A stretch of DNA of 64,000 nt from Alicyclobacillus sp. SO9 (GTDB lineage Bacteria > Bacillota > Bacilli > Alicyclobacillales > Alicyclobacillaceae), in NCBI RefSeq assembly GCF_016406125.1, contig NZ_CP066339.1, positions 2,294,001-2,358,000 of the forward strand, written 5' to 3'. Position numbers and translations under genes: made by a program. Of this stretch, positions 21,707 to 29,713 are shown piece after piece. Below the pieces are notes generated by a model. It made no database searches and was not told the DNA's origin. It saw only the letters and a list, made by a program, of their open reading frames with translations. Every line of letters begins with the position of its first letter. Positions within the stretch are counted from its first letter, which is position 1.

Positions 21707-22852
21707 ATGGATCATCCTTACCTAACACAAGAACACGACATGTTTCGGCGGGCCCTGCGTAAATTTCTGGAACAAGAGGCTGTTCCCAATTTCGATAAAT
21801 GGGAGGAGGACAGGCTGATTCCGAGAGATTTCTGGAAAAAACTCGGCAGTCAAGGGTATCTTTGCCCAACCGTACCTGAACAGTACGGCGGAGCTGGTGT
21901 TGATTTTTCTTTCTCAGTTGTCGTCAATGAAGAACTGGAACGAGTCGGCTCGAGTCTTGTAGGCATCGGATTGCACAGCGATATCGTAGTCCCCTACTTG
22001 CTCAGTTATGGTACAGAAGCACAGAAAAACAAATGGCTGCCTGGATGCCTGAGCGGTGACGTGATTACGGCAGTTGCCATGACCGAGCCCGCTGCAGGGT
22101 CTGACTTGGCGGGAATTAAGACAACCGCTGTGAGGGACGGGGATAGTTATGTGCTAAACGGATCGAAAACGTTTATCACAAATGGCATACAAGCCGACTT
22201 GATTTTGGTAGCGTGCAAAACAGATGTGAATGCGACCCCGCCGCATTCGGGCATCAGTCTGATTTGGGTGGAAAGAGATACACCTGGCTTCAGTCGCGGT
22301 AAAAAGCTGGACAAAGTTGGACAACACGGTCAGGACACGGCTGAGTTGTATTTCGATGACTGCCGTGTCCCGGCTCTTAACGTGCTTGGGGAAGAGGGTA
22401 GAGGATTTGCATACATGTCCGATAAACTTCAGCAGGAACGGTTGATTGTCAGCATTGCAGCACAGGTCAGTGCCGAGCAGACACTGCACGATACAATCGA
22501 ATATGTGCAGCAGCGAACCGCCTTTGGGAAGCCCATTTCAAAGTTTCAGAATACTCGCTTTCGGTTAGCGGAAATGGCTACAGAGGTGGACATTGGAAGA
22601 AACTACATTGAACAACTGGTGAGCCGTCACATTGCCGGAGAAGACGTGGTCACTGAGGTTTCGATGGCCAAGTGGTGGATTACTGAAATGGCAAAACGGA
22701 TTGTCGACGGATGTATGCAGCTGTTTGGAGGATATGGCTATATGGAGGAGTACGCCATTGCCCGGCGCTATCGGGATATTCCAGTGATGCGCGTGTACGC
22801 CGGGACAAACGAAATCATGAAGACGATTATTGCAAAAAGGATTGGGCTTTAG
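21707..22852 (+). CDS. Acyl-CoA dehydrogenase, long-chain type
   Basis: FAD-dependent alpha,beta-desaturation of acyl-CoA. 381 residues with N-terminal helical domain, TEPAAGSDLAG FAD/substrate loop, FITNG, and FGKPISKFQ. The usual YEGT catalytic Glu near the C-terminus is replaced (VYAGTNEIMK). As in LCAD and isovaleryl-CoA dehydrogenase, the base is then probably Glu244 in LQQERLIV. That predicts long-chain or branched substrates. ATG 21707 follows GAGAGGAG. Confidence 0.92.
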   Translation: MDHPYLTQEHDMFRRALRKFLEQEAVPNFDKWEEDRLIPRDFWKKLGSQGYLCPTVPEQYGGAGVDFSFSVVVNEELERVGSSLVGIGLHSDIVVPYLLSYGTEAQKNKWLPGCLSGDVITAVAMTEPAAGSDLAGIKTTAVRDGDSYVLNGSKTFITNGIQADLILVACKTDVNATPPHSGISLIWVERDTPGFSRGKKLDKVGQHGQDTAELYFDDCRVPALNVLGEEGRGFAYMSDKLQQERLIVSIAAQVSAEQTLHDTIEYVQQRTAFGKPISKFQNTRFRLAEMATEVDIGRNYIEQLVSRHIAGEDVVTEVSMAKWWITEMAKRIVDGCMQLFGGYGYMEEYAIARRYRDIPVMRVYAGTNEIMKTIIAKRIGL

Positions 22853-22887
22853 TTTCACCGTGAGAGAGTAGGAGCGGAGGTGCGAAG

Positions 22888-23937
22888 ATGGCTGATTTTT
22901 TAACCGGAACGCGTATCATTGACATGACTCGTCTCTTGCCAGGCCCATATGCTACATTACGGCTCGCTGAAATGGGAGCCGAGGTGATTAAGGTAGAAGA
23001 CATAAACTGGCGCGATCCCGCACGGTATACAGGCCCCGCAGACGAGTCTGGCAAAGGGTTAGTTTTCTTGGCAAACCACCGTGGCAAGGAAAGTGTCACG
23101 ATTGACATTCAATCGGCAGCGGGTCATGAGCAGTTGCTGCAGTTAATACAATCTGCTGATGTACTCATGGAGGGGTTTCGCCCCGGCAGGATGAAACAGT
23201 TTGGCTTGGACTATGAAACACTGCGTCAATCCAACCCACGACTCATTTTGTGTTCCTTAACTGGTTATGGCCAGCACGGTCCTCTGTCTCAAACAGCAGG
23301 TCATGACCTCAACTATATGGCGGTTAGCGGTCTGCTGTCCCTGATGGCGGGTCCAAACAGCACGCCGCACCCGCCATCTGTTCAACTCGCCGATATGATT
23401 GGTGGCATGGCTGCTTCAGAGGCTGTGCTAGCAGCCTTGATTGAACGACATCGGACAGGGCAGGGCAGACACATCGATATCAGTATGACGGCTGCACTTC
23501 TTGGGCTGTTGCCTGTACACACGGCCGTTGCGTCTTCGCGTCTGGGCGAATATGGAATTGAAGAACTGACAGGGAGCCGTGTGTGTTACGGGATTTATCA
23601 GACTAAAGATGCAAAGTATATGGCACTCGGGGCATTGGAACCAAAGTTTTGGAGAGCGTTTTGCGAAAACGTCCATCACGCAGAATGGGTTCCCAAACAG
23701 TTCGAACAAGCTGTTAATGGAAATGCTGTCTACGAGGAAATCAAGGCAGCGTTTCTGAATCGGACAGAAGCTGAGTGGAGGGAGTTCGCCGCTAACGTAG
23801 ATTGCTGCCTCAGTCCAGTACACAACCTCCCCAATGCTCTTGCACAGGCGGAAGCTTCACAGTTAACTTACTTCATTCGGGAAGGACAGTCGGCCTTTAC
23901 GAGTATAGCCACCGCAGCAGGCGGGATAGAACTGTGA
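22888..23937 (+). CDS. CaiB/BaiF CoA-transferase family protein, AMACR-like
   Basis: 349 residues of the family III CoA-transferase / alpha-methylacyl-CoA racemase fold: IIDMTRLLPGPYATLRLAEMGAEVIKVE, LMEGFRPGRMKQFGLDY, TGYGQHGP. It carries GHDLNYMAVSG and QLADMIGG, where the His and Asp match the catalytic pair of AMACR. This favours racemisation of 2-methylacyl-CoAs over CoA transfer and fits a branched-chain beta-oxidation cluster. It begins 35 bp after the dehydrogenase, likely same transcript. Confidence 0.85.
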   Translation: MADFLTGTRIIDMTRLLPGPYATLRLAEMGAEVIKVEDINWRDPARYTGPADESGKGLVFLANHRGKESVTIDIQSAAGHEQLLQLIQSADVLMEGFRPGRMKQFGLDYETLRQSNPRLILCSLTGYGQHGPLSQTAGHDLNYMAVSGLLSLMAGPNSTPHPPSVQLADMIGGMAASEAVLAALIERHRTGQGRHIDISMTAALLGLLPVHTAVASSRLGEYGIEELTGSRVCYGIYQTKDAKYMALGALEPKFWRAFCENVHHAEWVPKQFEQAVNGNAVYEEIKAAFLNRTEAEWREFAANVDCCLSPVHNLPNALAQAEASQLTYFIREGQSAFTSIATAAGGIEL

Positions 23938-23956
23938 AGCTTCTTTGAGAGAAGTG

Positions 23957-23962
23957 TATAAT
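23957..23962 (+). promoter_or_regulatory. Probable -10 element for aldo/keto reductase
   Basis: Perfect TATAAT (23957-23962), 34 bp before the start codon. The -35 region (GTGAAG/TGTGAA) is weak. Confidence 0.45.
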
Positions 23963-23996
23963 GGTGTCTTGAAAATGATTTGCAGGGAGGTATTTC

Positions 23997-24827
23997 ATGG
24001 TTGCCAAAAACATCGCAGACGCAGTAGTACTTAACAATGGTGTTGAGATGCCGTGGACTGGGCTTGGAGTATACAAGACGAAAGACGGGGAAGAAGTTCA
24101 CAATGCGGTACGGTACGCACTTGAAGCGGGATACAGACATATTGATACGGCGGCCTTCTATGAAAATGAGGTTGGAGTAGGGCAAGCCATTAAAGACTCC
24201 GGGTATAAGCGGGAAGAGTTATTTATCACGACGAAGCTTTGGAACAATGAACAGGGCTACGAGAGTACGCTGAAGGCCTTTGAGGAGAGCCGCAGGAAAC
24301 TGGGGCTGGATTACGTCGATTTGTATTTGATTCATTGGCCTGGAAAGGACAAATACAAAGAGACATGGCGGGCCTTTGAAAAACTGTACGAAGACGGTTA
24401 TCTGAAGGCTGTTGGTGTCAGTAACTTTCAAATTCATCACCTGGAAAACTTAATGGCTGAGGCCAAGGTTGTGCCTGCTGTCAACCAAGTAGAGTGTCAT
24501 CCTTTGTTGACGCAAAAAGACCTGCATCAGTTCTGCCGTGACAAAGGCATTCAGTTGGAAGCCTGGAGTCCGATTATGAGAGGGAATCTGGATGAAACTG
24601 CTTTGGTTGAACTGGCAAAGCAGTACGAGCGCACGCCTGCACAAATCGTCTTGCGCTGGCACCTGCAAAACGAAATTGTGATTATCCCAAAATCGGTCCG
24701 GCAGGCTCGCATCGCTGAAAATGCAAACTTGTTTGATTTCGAACTGTCAGCGGCAGACATGGCGAAAATTGATGCACTCAATCAAAACAAGAGGTTTGGG
24801 CCTCATCCGGATGAATTTCTGTTTTAA
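23997..24827 (+). CDS. Aldo/keto reductase
   Basis: 276-residue NADPH-dependent reductase of the YvgN/YtbE (AKR5-type) group. (beta/alpha)8 barrel with the catalytic tetrad Asp and Tyr in HIDTAAFYENE, Lys in TTKLWN and His in LIHWPG. Conserved GVSNFQIHHL, and PKSVRQARIAENANLFDF for cofactor phosphate binding. Reduces aldehydes such as methylglyoxal in relatives. It has its own -10 box, so it is probably separate from the acyl-CoA cluster. Confidence 0.93.
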   Translation: MVAKNIADAVVLNNGVEMPWTGLGVYKTKDGEEVHNAVRYALEAGYRHIDTAAFYENEVGVGQAIKDSGYKREELFITTKLWNNEQGYESTLKAFEESRRKLGLDYVDLYLIHWPGKDKYKETWRAFEKLYEDGYLKAVGVSNFQIHHLENLMAEAKVVPAVNQVECHPLLTQKDLHQFCRDKGIQLEAWSPIMRGNLDETALVELAKQYERTPAQIVLRWHLQNEIVIIPKSVRQARIAENANLFDFELSAADMAKIDALNQNKRFGPHPDEFLF

Positions 24828-24882
24828 CTGTTTGTAACCGGCGATTGTCCAACCATTTTGAACCAACAGGTCTGTCGCCAGT

Positions 24883-24902
24883 TGCCTTAGAGGGCTAAGG
24901 CA
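24883..24902 (+). terminator. Compact hairpin after aldo/keto reductase
   Basis: TGCCTTAG-AGGG-CTAAGGCA, perfect 8-bp stem. No U-tract, so weak as an intrinsic terminator. Confidence 0.4.
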
Positions 24903-24925
24903 CAGCCTCTGGATTCGAACTATAT

Positions 24926-24979
24926 GGAAAGTACCTGTCACAGGTGTTACCTCAACCATCGAGTGTCAAGGTACTTTCC
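24926..24979. other. Perfect 11-bp inverted repeat between convergent genes
   Basis: GGAAAGTACCT (24926-24936) and AGGTACTTTCC (24969-24979) with a 32-nt loop, between the convergent aldo/keto reductase and thioesterase genes. It may be a shared transcription end. No U-run on either side. Confidence 0.5.
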
Positions 24980-25021
24980 TGTGTCCTGGTGCATACCTGG
25001 GTGTTGAGTTGTTTCTTCATT

Positions 25022-25055
25022 TGACTCAGTCATTTAGCTGACTCAGTCATTTAGC
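25022..25055 (+). repeat. 17-bp tandem duplication
   Basis: Two exact adjacent copies of TGACTCAGTCATTTAGC. The second reaches the last codons of the reverse-strand thioesterase gene. Confidence 0.9.
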
Positions 25056-25461
25056 CAGCGCCATGGATGCACTTGCGAATGACGTCAGGGACTCGTGTTT
25101 TTCGATGTGTGTCCGGATTTGTCGTTACGATTACGAGTGACGCGTCAAGAACTTTGTCTCCCCGTTGGTTTACGATGAGTTGTTCCATGGTGAGGCTCGT
25201 ATTACCAACGCTAACAAGACGCGATTTGATTGTCAGTCGGTCATTTTGAACTGCTTCACGATGGTAGTTTGCACTAATATGGACAACGACGGTGACGATG
25301 CCTTCTCTCTTCAACACGTCGTAGTCCAGTCGATTTTGTTCAAACCATTCCTCTCGTCCCCATTCCAAATACTCAAGGTATTTCGCATTGTTCACATGTC
25401 CATTAACATCAATTTCAGTGGAGCGAACTTGAATGGTAATCTGACATTGCCAATCATCCAA
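25051..25461 (-). CDS. 4HBT/YbgC-like acyl-CoA thioesterase
   Basis: Single-hotdog thioesterase of ~136 residues. The motif VRSTEIDVNGHVNNAKYLEYLEWGREEWF contains the D-x-N-x-H-V-N-N catalytic pattern. Hydrolyses acyl-CoA. The frame continues upstream to an ATG at 25566, but that has no ribosome site. TTG at 25461 lies 9 bp after AGGAGG (complement of 25471-25476) and gives the family length. It is the only gene on this strand between the IS4 transposase and the coiled-coil gene near 27.2 kb. Confidence 0.85.
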   Translation of the reverse strand: MDDWQCQITIQVRSTEIDVNGHVNNAKYLEYLEWGREEWFEQNRLDYDVLKREGIVTVVVHISANYHREAVQNDRLTIKSRLVSVGNTSLTMEQLIVNQRGDKVLDASLVIVTTNPDTHRKTRVPDVIRKCIHGAG

Positions 25462-25674
25462 ACCAGAGACCTCCTCAAGCAGCAAATTGCCAAAACCATT
25501 AAACCGTAAATAGAAGGTTTGTTCAAGCGACCTGTCAGCAATGTCTACATGCGATGTTACATGCAATGTGTGAGCACAGTTCGTGCAGTGAACTGGGAGA
25601 ATACTTCATCGTTTCTGCGGACACGGTATAGGTATCGCGAAGTGCGGTGACTTTTTCCCGGAGGGACAGCAGCT

Positions 25675-26715
25675 ATGAAAAGACCAAAACTTTTGCATAC
25701 AGTTGTTGCGGCGGTAAGCCTGTTACTGGTCGCTAACACGATTCCGTCAGCGACTGTGGAGGCGCAAGTGAAAACGACCCGACACGGCCCGACTGTCACG
25801 CCGATGACATCACAGGAACAATTGAAGTCCATCTATCGAGCTGCAGGTAAAGAGTATGACATCTCCTGGGAACTCTTGGCTGCCGTCGATCGGTATGCGC
25901 AGCTTACCAAGACAAAAGCGAAGAAGCAGGCTGCTCCTTATTATGGACTGGCTCTTGAAGAAAAGGCGTGGGTGGGCGTAGACAACCCCAATTTGAGGGA
26001 CGTCAATCCTGTCACGATAAAGCTGTTTCATGGTCTTGGGATGGATGCTACCGGAGACGGACTAGCTCTGCAATGGGATGAAACAGACAGGATATTTTCT
26101 TTGGCACGGTGGCTTGATACTGAGTCTGGAGAAGAAGGAATTGACAGGCTTTTGTGGGATTTGTTCCAGGATCCCGTTGCCATGGACCGCGTCTTCGCCT
26201 TTCAGCGAATTTTTGAGGCCTTTGGCTTGAACCCAAAAGGACACTGTTTTCCTGTAGCAAAACGCTACAATTACACAGTTAAGCACACTTTTGGAGCAGG
26301 AAGAAGTTACGGAGGCCGCCGAATTCACGAAGGTGTCGATATTTTTGCAAACTACGGGACTCCAGTACTTGCATGCAGTCACGGTTATGTTGAGTTAATC
26401 GGCTGGAACCGCTTTGGCGGCTGGCGCATTGGAATCAGGGATGCGGATAACAAATACTACTACTACGCCCATTTGTCTCGTTATCCTAAAGGCTTACAAC
26501 GAGGGGATTTGGTACGTCCTGGTCAAGTCATAGGTTACGTTGGAAGCACTGGCTACGGACCACCTGGAACCAGCGGCAAGTTTCCTCCTCATCTTCATTT
26601 TGGCATCTATAAGCATTCAGGAACAGGAGAATGGTCCTACAGTCCATCAAGACAACTGTCCCAGTGGGAGCGATTGCCACAGAAAATTCTTCAACCCCCG
26701 TCTTCCAAATCTTGA
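25675..26715 (+). CDS. Secreted M23-family metallopeptidase
   Basis: 346 residues with a Sec signal peptide (KRPK then hydrophobic stretch ending SATVEAQ, ~residues 1-31). A ~170-residue helical region follows, then a LytM/M23 domain with zinc ligands His/Asp in RRIHEGVDIFANYG and His-x-His in PPHLHFGIY. Probably a peptidoglycan endopeptidase acting outside the cell. GGAGGG precedes the ATG. A small membrane protein gene follows 51 bp downstream, possibly in the same operon. Confidence 0.92.
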   Translation: MKRPKLLHTVVAAVSLLLVANTIPSATVEAQVKTTRHGPTVTPMTSQEQLKSIYRAAGKEYDISWELLAAVDRYAQLTKTKAKKQAAPYYGLALEEKAWVGVDNPNLRDVNPVTIKLFHGLGMDATGDGLALQWDETDRIFSLARWLDTESGEEGIDRLLWDLFQDPVAMDRVFAFQRIFEAFGLNPKGHCFPVAKRYNYTVKHTFGAGRSYGGRRIHEGVDIFANYGTPVLACSHGYVELIGWNRFGGWRIGIRDADNKYYYYAHLSRYPKGLQRGDLVRPGQVIGYVGSTGYGPPGTSGKFPPHLHFGIYKHSGTGEWSYSPSRQLSQWERLPQKILQPPSSKS

Positions 26716-26766
26716 AGTTCGGTGTCAATATCCGTACAATAATGGAGGACATTCTGGGAGAGGGGA

Positions 26767-27003
26767 ATGAACGTCTTGAAAAAATTAACTACGTTCATCA
26801 TTGCCTCAGCAGTCTTTGAAATTATTGCTCTAGTACTTATTGGCAAGCAGGCGAGTCACTGGATACTTGATGCAATTGTTGCTCTAGTGCTGCTCTACTT
26901 GGCTGTCATGGCACTTGCGGGATGGAGGAAACAGGTTAAGATTGACCTTCCTCAAGTGCAGAAGGGCCGAATTGTGAAAAAACGGCACTGGCGAATGTTT
27001 TAG
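26767..27003 (+). CDS. Small two-helix membrane protein, unknown function
   Basis: 78 residues. Predicted membrane segments at about residues 7-25 (FIIASAVFEIIALVLIG) and 31-52 (ILDAIVALVLLYLAVMALAG), then a basic cytoplasmic-type tail ending KKRHWRMF. GGGAG six bases before the ATG. Not recognised; follows the M23 peptidase and ends before a strong terminator. Confidence 0.75.
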   Translation: MNVLKKLTTFIIASAVFEIIALVLIGKQASHWILDAIVALVLLYLAVMALAGWRKQVKIDLPQVQKGRIVKKRHWRMF

Positions 27004-27050
27004 GCGGCTGTTAGAAGGGTAAGTGCATTAAAGTCAGTGGTAAGTACCAC

Positions 27051-27099
27051 AAATGGGAAGGATAATGACGGGATTTTGGTCATTCCTTCCCATTTTCTC
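27051..27099 (+). terminator. Intrinsic terminator after small membrane protein gene
   Basis: AATGGGAAGGA..AATGAC pairs with GTCATT..CCTTCCCATT over ~16 bp, followed by TTTC. Confidence 0.85.
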
Positions 27100-27206
27100 T
27101 GTTCGTCATCTTTTCTTGCTCAGCGTTGCCTGCTCAACAGTATGGTCTGAGGAAGTTGCGGATGGATGTATGACATAGCGTCTTCTAACAGTTCAAGCAT
27201 CAGAGG

Positions 27207-27644
27207 CTAGTGCGGTCGCGTCTTTGTCGCTTGAATCTCTACAAGAGTGTCCAGTAAATGGTCAGCTTGGGTTAGTGCTGCTGCTTCTTTCAACGCCACG
27301 GCTCGAAGATACTCTTGGTAGCCTGTACCGGGTTGCTCCGTTATATCGGAGGTCATGTCTTCCGTGGCGACACGCGACTGCAACAGTTCCTGTACTGTGT
27401 TGTATGCATATTGAAGCTTGTCTCGGATGGCACCCGCTTCCATCTGATTTTGAAGGACTGTGTTCAATTGTTGTGAAAGCTGCTCCAGTAAAGCTGCGGT
27501 TGAATGAGTTATTTCGCTGACTTGTTCAGTCTGGTTTTGCTCTGCCGGTGAAAAGTCGTACCACGAACTAGTCACTTCGGCTGCCTGTTTTTCAAGTTGC
27601 TGTACTTGTGCAGCTAAGTGTACAATTTCGTCAAGTGCTTCCAT
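27207..27644 (-). CDS. Coiled-coil protein, unknown function
   Basis: 145 residues, mostly helical, rich in Gln, Glu and Ala (for example IVHLAAQVQQLEKQAAEV and LLEQLSQQLNTVLQNQ), no signal or membrane segment. The ATG at 27644 has AAGGA at workable spacing; an ATG nine bases upstream would overlap it. Not recognised. Divergent from the adjacent thioesterase gene. Confidence 0.65.
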   Translation of the reverse strand: MEALDEIVHLAAQVQQLEKQAAEVTSSWYDFSPAEQNQTEQVSEITHSTAALLEQLSQQLNTVLQNQMEAGAIRDKLQYAYNTVQELLQSRVATEDMTSDITEQPGTGYQEYLRAVALKEAAALTQADHLLDTLVEIQATKTRPH

Positions 27645-27809
27645 GGACCCCATCCTTTCACATTGCGCAGACTTTATTTAATGCAACCGAACTTGGAATT
27701 TTCAGTGTTGCTTTAGGGTTTATGTTTCGCAAGCGCAGCGCAGTCTATACCATAGACGGGCCCTAACTAAGAAAAGAGGTGTAGAGCCTTGCAGAAGGAG
27801 GTACCGCCT

Positions 27810-28298
27810 GTGGAGGGCAAACCAGTCAGTGCTTCACGAACAATCATGACGGATATTGTATTGCCGTCAGATACGAATACCTACGGAACCATTTTTGGCG
27901 GAAGGGTAATGGCGTACGTAGATAAATTGGCCAGCATCGCGAGCATGAGGCATGCTCGTAAACCGGTTGTAACAGCTTCAAGTGACAGTCTTGATTTTCT
28001 GGGCCCCGTCACGGTTGGTGAAGCTATCCGTTTAGAAGGGTTTGTAACTTGGACCCACCACACTTCGATGGAAGTATACGTGAAGATAGAAGCTGAGAAC
28101 TTGATGACGGGAGAGGTTAACCTCACTGCCGCGTCATATCTCACATTTGTTGCGCTCGGACCAGATGGGCGTCCTGACATCGTACCACCCGTGATACCCG
28201 AGACCGATGCGGAACGATGGCACTACGATACCGCTTCGCGTCGCTATGAAATTCGCAAACGCCGAAAACTGGAACGTTCTCAGGGGTTGGGGCACTAA
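27810..28298 (+). CDS. Acyl-CoA thioesterase, YkhA/YciA (hotdog) family
   Basis: 162 residues. Characteristic MTDIVLPSDTNTYGTIFGGRVMAYVDKLASI, with the Asn/Asp and GG of YciA-type hexameric acyl-CoA hydrolases, and VTASSDSLDFLGPVTVGE. GTG 27810 lies 7 bp after AAGGAGGT, better than a TTG at 27789. Second thioesterase of the block; could recycle CoA or set acyl-CoA pools next to the beta-oxidation genes. Confidence 0.9.
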   Translation: MEGKPVSASRTIMTDIVLPSDTNTYGTIFGGRVMAYVDKLASIASMRHARKPVVTASSDSLDFLGPVTVGEAIRLEGFVTWTHHTSMEVYVKIEAENLMTGEVNLTAASYLTFVALGPDGRPDIVPPVIPETDAERWHYDTASRRYEIRKRRKLERSQGLGH

Positions 28299-28338
28299 GT
28301 CACTAGCGTAACTGCAAATCGTTTTCTGGAAAGCTGCA

Positions 28339-28370
28339 TTTTACGTCAGCTTAGTTTTACGTCAACTAAG
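28339..28370 (+). repeat. 16-bp tandem duplication
   Basis: TTTTACGTCAGCTTAG followed directly by TTTTACGTCAACTAAG, two differences; then a small CTGCC-GAA-GGCAG hairpin. Confidence 0.8.
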
Positions 28371-28513
28371 TGGTCTGCCGAAGGCAGTGTTAAACCACCT
28401 CAAAAGTATCATTATTAGAACTTCAAAATTATTTAGGAACATTCTGGTGCCGCATTGAATCAGTCTTTTGGCGAACTGAACAGGGTGTAAGAAATTAGAC
28501 ACATGCAGTCCGG

Positions 28514-28542
28514 TTGCATATAGGGCGGAAGTACTGTAAAAT
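28514..28542 (+). promoter_or_regulatory. Promoter of the riboswitch transcript
   Basis: TTGCAT (28514-28519), 17-bp spacer, TAAAAT (28537-28542). The expected start would be about 28549, just ahead of the riboswitch P1 stem. Confidence 0.7.
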
Positions 28543-28557
28543 GAATTACGTAAACAA

Positions 28558-28680
28558 ATCGCTGAGTTCCAGTGGAAGCGGAGAACCCAATCAGTCGGGG
28601 TGAATCGTGGATAAAACCATGTAGGGATCTGACCTACTCCCGAACCCGTCAGCTAACTCCGTAAGCGTGTAGGTGCCAAA
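28558..28680 (+). ncRNA. c-di-AMP riboswitch (ydaO-yuaA type)
   Basis: Matches the ydaO core by recognition of its conserved blocks: CGCT...GAGTTCC, GGGGTGAATC, TAGGGATCTGACCTACTCC, then CCGTCAGCTAACTCCGTAAGCGT, with CGCT (28560-28563) pairing AGCG (28673-28676) as P1. A promoter lies at the right distance upstream. The downstream gene is a 47-codon ORF ~95 nt away. In known cases c-di-AMP switches such RNAs off for K+ uptake or cell-wall hydrolase genes. Confidence 0.88.
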
Positions 28681-28773
28681 AAGACATTGTACGACAGGTC
28701 AACCGTACAAAAGTCAAACAGCATTTTGGCTCAATTGGAACCCGCGAATTCTTCTGAACAGGGGGAATTGGCA

Positions 28774-28917
28774 ATGAAGAAGCAACCCGAGCTACCCGAC
28801 TTTGTTCGTGACCTGGAAATTGTTCAATCGCTGAATCGACGTATGATGGGAACGAAGGATTTGTCTGAGGATCGTAAGGTTAAGGAAGACCCAGAGATTT
28901 CAGACACTTCTATGTAA
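28774..28917 (+). CDS. 47-residue protein under the c-di-AMP riboswitch, unknown
   Basis: ATG 28774 follows GGGGGA with 7-bp spacing. The product starts KKQPELPDFVRDLEIVQSLN and is charged and hydrophilic with no membrane segment or signal peptide. A strong terminator follows 17 bp after the stop, so promoter, riboswitch, this ORF and terminator form a self-contained unit. The in-frame extension to 28687 would run from just after the aptamer and is less likely. Not recognised. Confidence 0.65.
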   Translation: MKKQPELPDFVRDLEIVQSLNRRMMGTKDLSEDRKVKEDPEISDTSM

Positions 28918-28933
28918 AGTTCCGTATTGGTAA

Positions 28934-28983
28934 GGGGCTGTTCTGCCGGCCAGCTTGAATGGTCGAGGACAGCCCTCTTTTTA
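28934..28983 (+). terminator. Terminator of the riboswitch unit
   Basis: GGGCTGTTC / GGACAGCCC stem followed by TCTTTTT. Confidence 0.88.
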
Positions 28984-29078
28984 GCTGTTCCAAAATGCCC
29001 CGCAGTCACTGCTGACTTCCTTGCATTGCAATGGTCTCGGGGACGGGTATCAAATTTGCTCAAGGTTGAAAAAGGCTG

Positions 29079-29108
29079 TTGCAGCCTGTTTATCCATTAT
29101 GGTACAAT
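29079..29108 (+). promoter_or_regulatory. rplS promoter
   Basis: TTGCAG (29079-29084), 18-bp spacer, TACAAT (29103-29108). The leader of ~60 nt before rplS contains a CCGCA/TTGCGG stem overlapping the ribosome-site region, which may be an L19 leader-type autoregulatory element (inference). Confidence 0.6.
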
Positions 29109-29175
29109 ACTCGCCGTGACTACAGTGGTCCTCTGCCGCAGCACGGTACGAACACTTGCGGAAGGAGGCCGACAT

Positions 29176-29517
29176 ATGGACATTTTACGTGAAATCACGC
29201 AAGATCAGCTGCGTACTGACATCCCCACTTTTCGCCCTGGCGATACCGTTCGAGTACACGTTAAGGTGCGAGAGGGTCAACGCGAACGTATTCAGGTATT
29301 TGAAGGCGTCGTAATTCGCCGCCGAGGCGGTGGAGTCAGTGAGACGTACACAGTTCGTAAGGTATCTTACGGCGTTGGGGTAGAACGAACCTTTCCAATT
29401 CATTCGCCGAACATAGCCAAGATCGAAGTGATGCGAAGAGGTAAGGTCAGACGCGCGAAGCTGTATTACTTGCGCCAACTGTCCGGTAAGGCCGCTAGAA
29501 TTAAAGAAATTCGTTAG
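29176..29517 (+). CDS. rplS: 50S ribosomal protein L19
   Basis: 113 residues, normal length. [49 protein letters not shown] and the basic [11 protein letters not shown] end are typical of L19, which sits at the 30S-50S interface. AAGGAGG precedes ATG 29176. It has its own promoter, as needed here because trmD is far upstream. Confidence 0.98.
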   Translation: MDILREITQDQLRTDIPTFRPGDTVRVHVKVREGQRERIQVFEGVVIRRRGGGVSETYTVRKVSYGVGVERTFPIHSPNIAKIEVMRRGKVRRAKLYYLRQLSGKAARIKEIR

Positions 29518-29521
29518 TCGT

Positions 29522-29562
29522 GATTGCGGGGGGTCCGAACACTGGATCCCCCGCGATTTTTA
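29522..29562 (+). terminator. rplS terminator
   Basis: ATTGCGGGGGGTCC / GGATCCCCCGCGAT near-perfect stem followed by TTTTT. Confidence 0.95.
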
Positions 29563-29713
29563 ACTAAATTGCTTGCACGTTCCTTCGTCTGCTGACAGGA
29601 TTGCACGAGGGAGTTTAAACACACGAGTTTGATGTTTGGATACATAGTGTTATTTGACTGAACGATGGCGACATATCGAAGACAAATGGACTTCAACTGG
29701 ATAGGTGATTGCA

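Noticed and set aside
25462-25566. N-terminal extension of the reverse-strand thioesterase to ATG 25566
   Set aside because: No ribosome site there, extra residues unlike the family, and a strong AGGAGG precedes TTG 25461.
28927-29175. Long in-frame extension upstream of L19
   Set aside because: It overlaps the preceding terminator and the rplS promoter; ATG 29176 has AAGGAGG and gives the normal L19 length.
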